DNA of 64,000 nt from Pedobacter rhizosphaerae (lineage in GTDB: Bacteria > Bacteroidota > Bacteroidia > Sphingobacteriales > Sphingobacteriaceae), in the NCBI RefSeq assembly GCF_900111155.1, contig NZ_FOGG01000001.1, positions 62,001 through 126,000 on the forward strand, read 5' to 3'. Positions within the stretch are counted from its first letter, which is position 1. Each line of letters opens with the position of its first letter. Below are positions 59,848 through 64,000 of this stretch, piece after piece. Both the position numbers and the translations under genes were made by a program. The notes beneath the pieces were generated by a model. That model ran no database searches. It was given only the letters and a program-made list of their open reading frames with translations, and had not been told where the DNA came from.

Positions 59848-60888
59848 CTATTTCTTAAAAGCATTCCAGCCCTGGGCTTTCAACTCATGCACTTTTTCCG
59901 ATTTAGAAATCATTTTACAACCCGAATTCTTATCGGTAACATGGCCAATCACCGTGATATCTACATCATGCTTCAGTTTTTTATAGTCTTCCTGGCTAAT
60001 CGTAAATAGTAATTCATAATCTTCACCACCACTCAATGCACAAACAGTTGGATCCAAACCAAGTTCTCTAGCTGTTTCATAAGTCATCGGATCCAAAGGA
60101 ATTTTTTCCTCATAAATGGTTATTCCCTTATCAGATTGGGTAGCAAGATGCAAAATTTCAGAAGCCAAACCATCCGAAACATCTATCATTGAGGTGGGTT
60201 TAATATCCATATCGGCCAATAAAGCTACAATATCTCTACGTGCTTCTGGCTTCAACTGCCTTTCAATGATATAATCTTTTCCCTCTAAATCTGGTTGAAC
60301 CTGAGGATTTTCCAGGTAGATTAATTTCTCTCTTTCTAAAATCTGAAGTCCTAAATAAGCACCACCTAAATCTCCTGAAACACACAATAAATCATTTTCT
60401 TGAGCCCCATTTCTGTACACTACTTTATCTGCATCAACATAGCCAATACTGGTAATACTAATAACCAGGCCTTGCTTACTAGAAGAAGTGTCGCCACCAA
60501 TCACATCGATATTGTATTTTTTACAGGCAAGTTCAATTCCCTTATAAATTTCTTCTACAGCCTCCAAGGGAAATTTACTAGACAATCCTAAAGAAACAGT
60601 GATCTGACTGGCTACACCATTCATGGCATAAATATCGCTCAAATTAACCTGAACGGCTTTATAACCCAAATGAACCAAAGGAACATAGGCCAAATCAAAA
60701 TGAATTCCTTCCAATAATAAATCGGTTGATATTAATATCTGTTTCCCTTGAGCATCCAATACAGCTGCATCATCTCCAATCCCTTTAACCGATTGGTCAT
60801 TTTTAATTTCGAAGTGACTGGTTAAGTGCTTAATCAGGCCAAATTCTCCTAATTCATTAATATCTGTACGTTCTTTGTTTTCAAACAT
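59848..60888 (-). CDS. thiL: Thiamine-monophosphate kinase
   Basis: A 346-residue ThiL of the PurM/AIRS fold that phosphorylates TMP to the cofactor TPP. 'VKGIGDDAAVLDAQGKQILI' is the N-terminal metal/ATP loop, 'NLSDIYAMNGVASQITVSLG' the second, and 'MIDVSDGLASEILH' and 'SGGEDYELLFT' the C-terminal motifs. No other thiamine gene is nearby. Confidence 0.95.
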   Translation of the reverse strand: MFENKERTDINELGEFGLIKHLTSHFEIKNDQSVKGIGDDAAVLDAQGKQILISTDLLLEGIHFDLAYVPLVHLGYKAVQVNLSDIYAMNGVASQITVSLGLSSKFPLEAVEEIYKGIELACKKYNIDVIGGDTSSSKQGLVISITSIGYVDADKVVYRNGAQENDLLCVSGDLGGAYLGLQILEREKLIYLENPQVQPDLEGKDYIIERQLKPEARRDIVALLADMDIKPTSMIDVSDGLASEILHLATQSDKGITIYEEKIPLDPMTYETARELGLDPTVCALSGGEDYELLFTISQEDYKKLKHDVDITVIGHVTDKNSGCKMISKSEKVHELKAQGWNAFKK

Positions 60889-60972
60889 AATTTTAAAATC
60901 TTTTGCAATATGGGACGAAACCCTTCAATTTTTATATAATAATCATTACCTGTTGCCCCGCGATATTATCAT

Positions 60973-61138
60973 CTCAATGCTGTTAACTTAAGCTAAATGC
61001 TGTTAGTCTGAGCTTCCCGATGTGAAATCAGGACAAGTAGTCGATGACCTTCTTAATAAGTCGAAAACTAAAATGGATTACCCTTCAACAGGCTCAGGAT
61101 GACAATACATTTTAGTTTTTTCCTTAAGTTAATAGAAT
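60973..61138. repeat. Dispersed inverted-repeat element, copy 3
   Basis: It begins 'caatgctgttaacttaag', continues with 'cttcttaataagtcgaaaac', then 'cccttcaacaggctcagg' and ends 'ccttaagttaatag', the order seen in copy 1. An insertion around 61015-61045 ('cttcccgatgtgaaatcagg') replaces part of the left stem. Confidence 0.75.
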
Positions 61139-61151
61139 TGATTCTCATCTG

Positions 61152-62387
61152 TTAAGACGACAAAATCTTCTGCTCCATCCAGTTTTTTCCCTCTGTAAAC
61201 CTGGCAATTAACATCGCCGCAACGTTATCACCGGTAGCATTTAACAGGGTTGCCATAGGATCTACCAAGGTACCAATAATCATAGCTGGAGGCAAAGCTT
61301 CAGGAGGCAATTGATAAGCAGATATCATTAGTAACTCTCCAATATACCCTCCATTGGGAATTCCCCCCTCTACAATACTCACCAAAACGGTAATGCCCAA
61401 TGCCAAAATAATGGTATCTACCTGAACCAATTCCTTTCCAAAAATGGCAAATACCACTGCTATTTTAATAATGGAACTGATACTGGATCCATCTTTATGC
61501 AATGTTGATCCCAATGGAATAGTAACATTGGTAATGTAGGCCGGTACACCCATTTTCAAGCTTCCCTCCAAATTGGCAGGTATGGTGGCAATGCTGCTAC
61601 AGGTACCCACTGAAGTTAGGGAAGGAACAATATTATTTTTCCAAAAAACTTTGATGGCCTTAAATCCGCCAGCGATAAAAGCATACAAAGTGAAGAAAAC
61701 AATAAAGTAAAATGCTCCAACGCCGTAATATAAACCCAGCGCTTTAGCATAAGTGCCAAAAAGCTGAGGCCCGAAAACACCAACCTGGTAAGCAAAATAA
61801 GCACCTAAACCAATAGGCCCCAGTTTCATAATCAGGATGATTAATTTCTTCATCACTTCATTGCCCGAAACCAGAAACTTTTTGAATGCATCTCCGGATT
61901 CACCAGAATATAAAGTTGAAAAACCTACTAACACCGAAAATATAATCAATGCGAGCATATTTTTTCTGCTGCCTATTTCAAAAAACTCACCAACCGTTAG
62001 GAGCTGCGTCATTTGCTCACCGAAAGATTGTATCTTTTCATTTTCTACCTTAACTGTACCTCCAGCCAGCTGCTGGTGAATTGGAAAAATCCAGGTGGCC
62101 AGCAAGGTTAAAGCAGCAGATATCAATACCGTTGATAGAAAAACCAATACCATTATCGTTAGCAGTTTTCCCAATTTTTTCGATCGGTCTATATTGGCAA
62201 TGGCAGAAGAAACCGCAAAAAATACCAATGGAATAACCGCCGTGAACAAAAGATTTAAGAAAATATCGCCAAGTGGCTTAATACTTTCAACTTTTGTCCC
62301 AAAAATTAAGCCTACAACGCTTCCTGCTATAATGCCAGCCAAAAGCCAAAGTAAGCCCGAATAATTTTTAAGGATATTGTTTTCCAT
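61152..62387 (-). CDS. Dicarboxylate/amino-acid:cation symporter (DAACS family)
   Basis: A 411-residue SDF/DAACS transporter that imports C4-dicarboxylates or acidic amino acids with protons or sodium. About eight helices plus re-entrant loops are seen. The first hairpin is 'TSVGTCSSIATIPANLEGSL' (SSIAT-type serine-rich loop). The second region 'PNGGYIGELLMISAYQLPPE' and 'VDPMATLLNATGDNVAAML' (with the substrate-binding NATGD) are in place. The ATG at 62387 is chosen over longer frames starting at 62426. Confidence 0.93.
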   Translation of the reverse strand: MENNILKNYSGLLWLLAGIIAGSVVGLIFGTKVESIKPLGDIFLNLLFTAVIPLVFFAVSSAIANIDRSKKLGKLLTIMVLVFLSTVLISAALTLLATWIFPIHQQLAGGTVKVENEKIQSFGEQMTQLLTVGEFFEIGSRKNMLALIIFSVLVGFSTLYSGESGDAFKKFLVSGNEVMKKLIILIMKLGPIGLGAYFAYQVGVFGPQLFGTYAKALGLYYGVGAFYFIVFFTLYAFIAGGFKAIKVFWKNNIVPSLTSVGTCSSIATIPANLEGSLKMGVPAYITNVTIPLGSTLHKDGSSISSIIKIAVVFAIFGKELVQVDTIILALGITVLVSIVEGGIPNGGYIGELLMISAYQLPPEALPPAMIIGTLVDPMATLLNATGDNVAAMLIARFTEGKNWMEQKILSS

Positions 62388-62458
62388 ATTTTTTGGGTTA
62401 AAACCTACCATGATTTGCCATATCACAGGCCAGATAAAACTTCGGATCCTCGTTAAGC

Positions 62459-63457
62459 CTAAAGACCTAATTCAGCCGAAATATCCAGCATTCGTTGAAT
62501 CGGTTTACGGGCTTGTTCTATAATATGTTCAGGTACAGTTACTTCCGGAGTACCATTTTTTATACATAAATACAATTTTTCCAGCGTATTCCGTTTCATA
62601 TACGGACAATCGTTACAAGCACAGCTGTTGTTAGGCGGTGCAGGAATGAAGGTTTTGGTTGGATTGGCTTTCTCCATCTGGTGGATAATACCGCTTTCTG
62701 TAGCTACAATAAACTCTGTTGCCGGATTGCTAATGGTGTACTTTAACAAACCTGTAGTAGATCCAACATAATCAGCCATTTTTAAAACCACTTCCTCACA
62801 TTCGGGATGGGCAATAAATTTAGCATTAGGATGTCTTTCCTTGAGTTTGGTAATTTTTTCCTGAGAAAAAATCTCGTGTACCATACAGGCACCGTTCCAA
62901 AGTACTAAGTCTCTACCTGTTTTCTTAGCCACATAAGCACCTAAGTTGCGATCGGGGCCAAAAATGATCTTTTGATCTTTAGGTAAGCTCTCCACAATCT
63001 GTACCGCATTCGTACTGGTGCATACAATGTCACTTAAAGCTTTTAATTCGGCCGTGCAGTTTACGTAAGTGATTACCAGGTGATCTGGATATTTTTCCTT
63101 AAACTTTTTAAACAGGTGAGGTGGACAACTATCAGCTAAGGAACAACCTGCCTTAACATCTGGTAATAGAACCTTTTTGTTAGGCGATAAAATCTTGGCT
63201 GTTTCCGCCATAAAATGTACACCTGCAAACACAATCACATCAGCATCCGTTTTAGCAGCTTCCTGAGATAAGCCTAAACTATCTCCTATATAATCTGCAA
63301 TATCCTGAATATCAGGTTCTTGATAATAATGTGCAAGTATAATTGCGTTTTTTTCCTTTTTTAATCTTTCAATCTCAGCAAAAAGGTCTAGCGTCGGATC
63401 TATGTACTCCTCAACAAATCCTTTTTTATTGATTTCTTCTAGGACATCTATGTTCAT
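62459..63457 (-). CDS. nadA: Quinolinate synthase
   Basis: A 332-residue [4Fe-4S] enzyme. It condenses iminoaspartate with dihydroxyacetone phosphate to quinolinate in NAD synthesis. The cluster cysteines include C105 in '[14 protein letters not shown]' and the C-terminal CxxC in 'CACNDCPYM'; '[20 protein letters not shown]' is the typical front. It is divergent from nadB, its direct partner. Confidence 0.96.
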   Translation of the reverse strand: MNIDVLEEINKKGFVEEYIDPTLDLFAEIERLKKEKNAIILAHYYQEPDIQDIADYIGDSLGLSQEAAKTDADVIVFAGVHFMAETAKILSPNKKVLLPDVKAGCSLADSCPPHLFKKFKEKYPDHLVITYVNCTAELKALSDIVCTSTNAVQIVESLPKDQKIIFGPDRNLGAYVAKKTGRDLVLWNGACMVHEIFSQEKITKLKERHPNAKFIAHPECEEVVLKMADYVGSTTGLLKYTISNPATEFIVATESGIIHQMEKANPTKTFIPAPPNNSCACNDCPYMKRNTLEKLYLCIKNGTPEVTVPEHIIEQARKPIQRMLDISAELGL

Positions 63458-63902
63458 TGTTAATTTCCTTCAATTTTTTTGAGGTGCTCAAAGATACAAG
63501 CTTTCAACGTCTCAATAATTAATAAATATTTTAATTAAATAAATCTTTAATGTTTATTAGTGTGTTAGTATTGTTGGCAAGTTTCAAAAAATTATTCTTC
63601 CAGATAAGTTATTAATGGTTTACTAACATTTAGATTACATTTTTGTAATATCATGAGATTGATTTTCAGCACAATCTAAAATTGACTTAAAAATTATCAA
63701 TACCGGAATGTTAATTGTTTATAAGTGTGTGAAAAGTTAATTACTTGTACAAATGTGGTTAAAAATTGCGCAAAAGATTGTGGCAAATTGTGTTTTTAAA
63801 GTAGCTTTAAACATTCAAATTTATTTGTTAGAATAATTTAGACATAGAATTAACAATTGTTCCATAGTTATTAACATCGTTTATAACTTAAAGGTTTTTT
63901 TA
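63458..63902. other. AT-rich nadA-nadB divergent intergenic region
   Basis: The 445-base gap between the divergent nadA and nadB genes is very AT-rich. It holds the nadA -7 element (63489-63496), but no gene, strong hairpin or clear repressor site was seen. Confidence 0.6.
63489..63496 (-). promoter_or_regulatory. Candidate -7 promoter element of nadA (TATCTTTG)
   Basis: Full match to TAnnTTTG on the minus strand, identical to the rpsP element, 31 bases before the nadA ATG. Confidence 0.5.
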
Positions 63903-64000
63903 ATGAGAAAAGTAGATTTTCTGGTAATTGGTTCAGGTATAGCGGGTTTGAGTTTTGCACTTAAGGCGGCTAAGTATGGGAAGGTTTTAATCGTTACGAA
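63903..64000 (+). CDS. nadB: L-aspartate oxidase, 5' end only
   Basis: Only the first 32 codons lie in the window. They read 'MRKVDFLVIGSGIAGLSFAL' and go on to 'KVLIVT', an FAD-binding GxGxxG fold. With divergent nadA next to it, nadB (aspartate to iminoaspartate) is the likely identity. The rest runs off the right edge. Confidence 0.85.
   Translation, partial: MRKVDFLVIGSGIAGLSFALKAAKYGKVLIVT

Overview
The window looks like a chromosomal segment of a Sphingobacteriaceae-type Bacteroidota, most like Pedobacter. The evidence is low GC, almost no Shine-Dalgarno sites, several TAnnTTTG (-7) promoter elements of the Bacteroidota type, TTG starts, a SusC-like plug motif, 7TMR-DISM-type kinases, and many short intergenic repeats of the Pedobacter kind. 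Most genes are housekeeping. No IS element, prophage, CRISPR array, tRNA or rRNA was seen.

Layout. 0-8 kb: CarboxypepD-like secreted protein, NifU-like and Mrp Fe-S factors, a GT51 transglycosylase-hpt-psd run, an MscS channel and rplS. 8-12.6 kb: an accessory block with an LRR-like protein, a secreted protein, a WG-repeat protein and a histidine kinase/response regulator pair. 12.8-15.5 kb: trmD, rimM and rpsP, with an HTH/membrane-protein pair between rimM and trmD. 15.7-27.2 kb: a nucleotidase, a 1000-residue VIT protein, ybjQ, pfkA, a split DsbD, birA, rsfS, ftsH and a LUD protein. 27.2-31.8 kb: a second accessory block with a secreted CxxC protein, a small lectin-like protein, a second kinase/regulator pair and a KAS III-like enzyme. 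31.7-41.2 kb: a TPR protein, zinc-ribbon and Nif3 proteins, DUF2752/TM2, mfd, DUF3820 and a DsbA-like protein. 41.3-52.3 kb: a CsgG/GNA1162-like protein, an M14 peptidase, a cobalamin riboswitch with metE, thioesterase, methyltransferase, CPBP-DUF2007-cdsA, dusB and apaG. 52.3-64 kb: a 1.3-kb repeat field, a YugP-type peptidase, an FAD oxidase, a decayed TPR pseudogene, purU, rmuC, another repeat field, thiL, a DAACS symporter, nadA and the start of nadB.

The most interesting signal is regulatory. Four intergenic sites (10146-10161, 12718-12733, 28312-28327, 28810-28825) share a 16-bp inverted repeat of the form TAC-N4-(TA/AA)-N4-GTA. This is the 7-2-7 geometry used by NarL-family regulators. 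The sites lie upstream of the WG-repeat gene, the first regulator/kinase operon, the secreted CxxC protein, and the divergent lectin-like and second kinase/regulator genes. The two NarL/LuxR-type regulators encoded here have very similar DNA-recognition helices. The two accessory blocks, 16 kb apart, may therefore form one cross-wired regulon of surface or secreted proteins.

Other points of note are a possible operator dyad in front of the HTH/membrane pair, TAnnTTTG elements placed exactly four bases before the start codon of several genes (possible leaderless mRNAs), a perfect 38-bp palindrome after mfd, and tandem 150-bp and 280-bp intergenic repeats.
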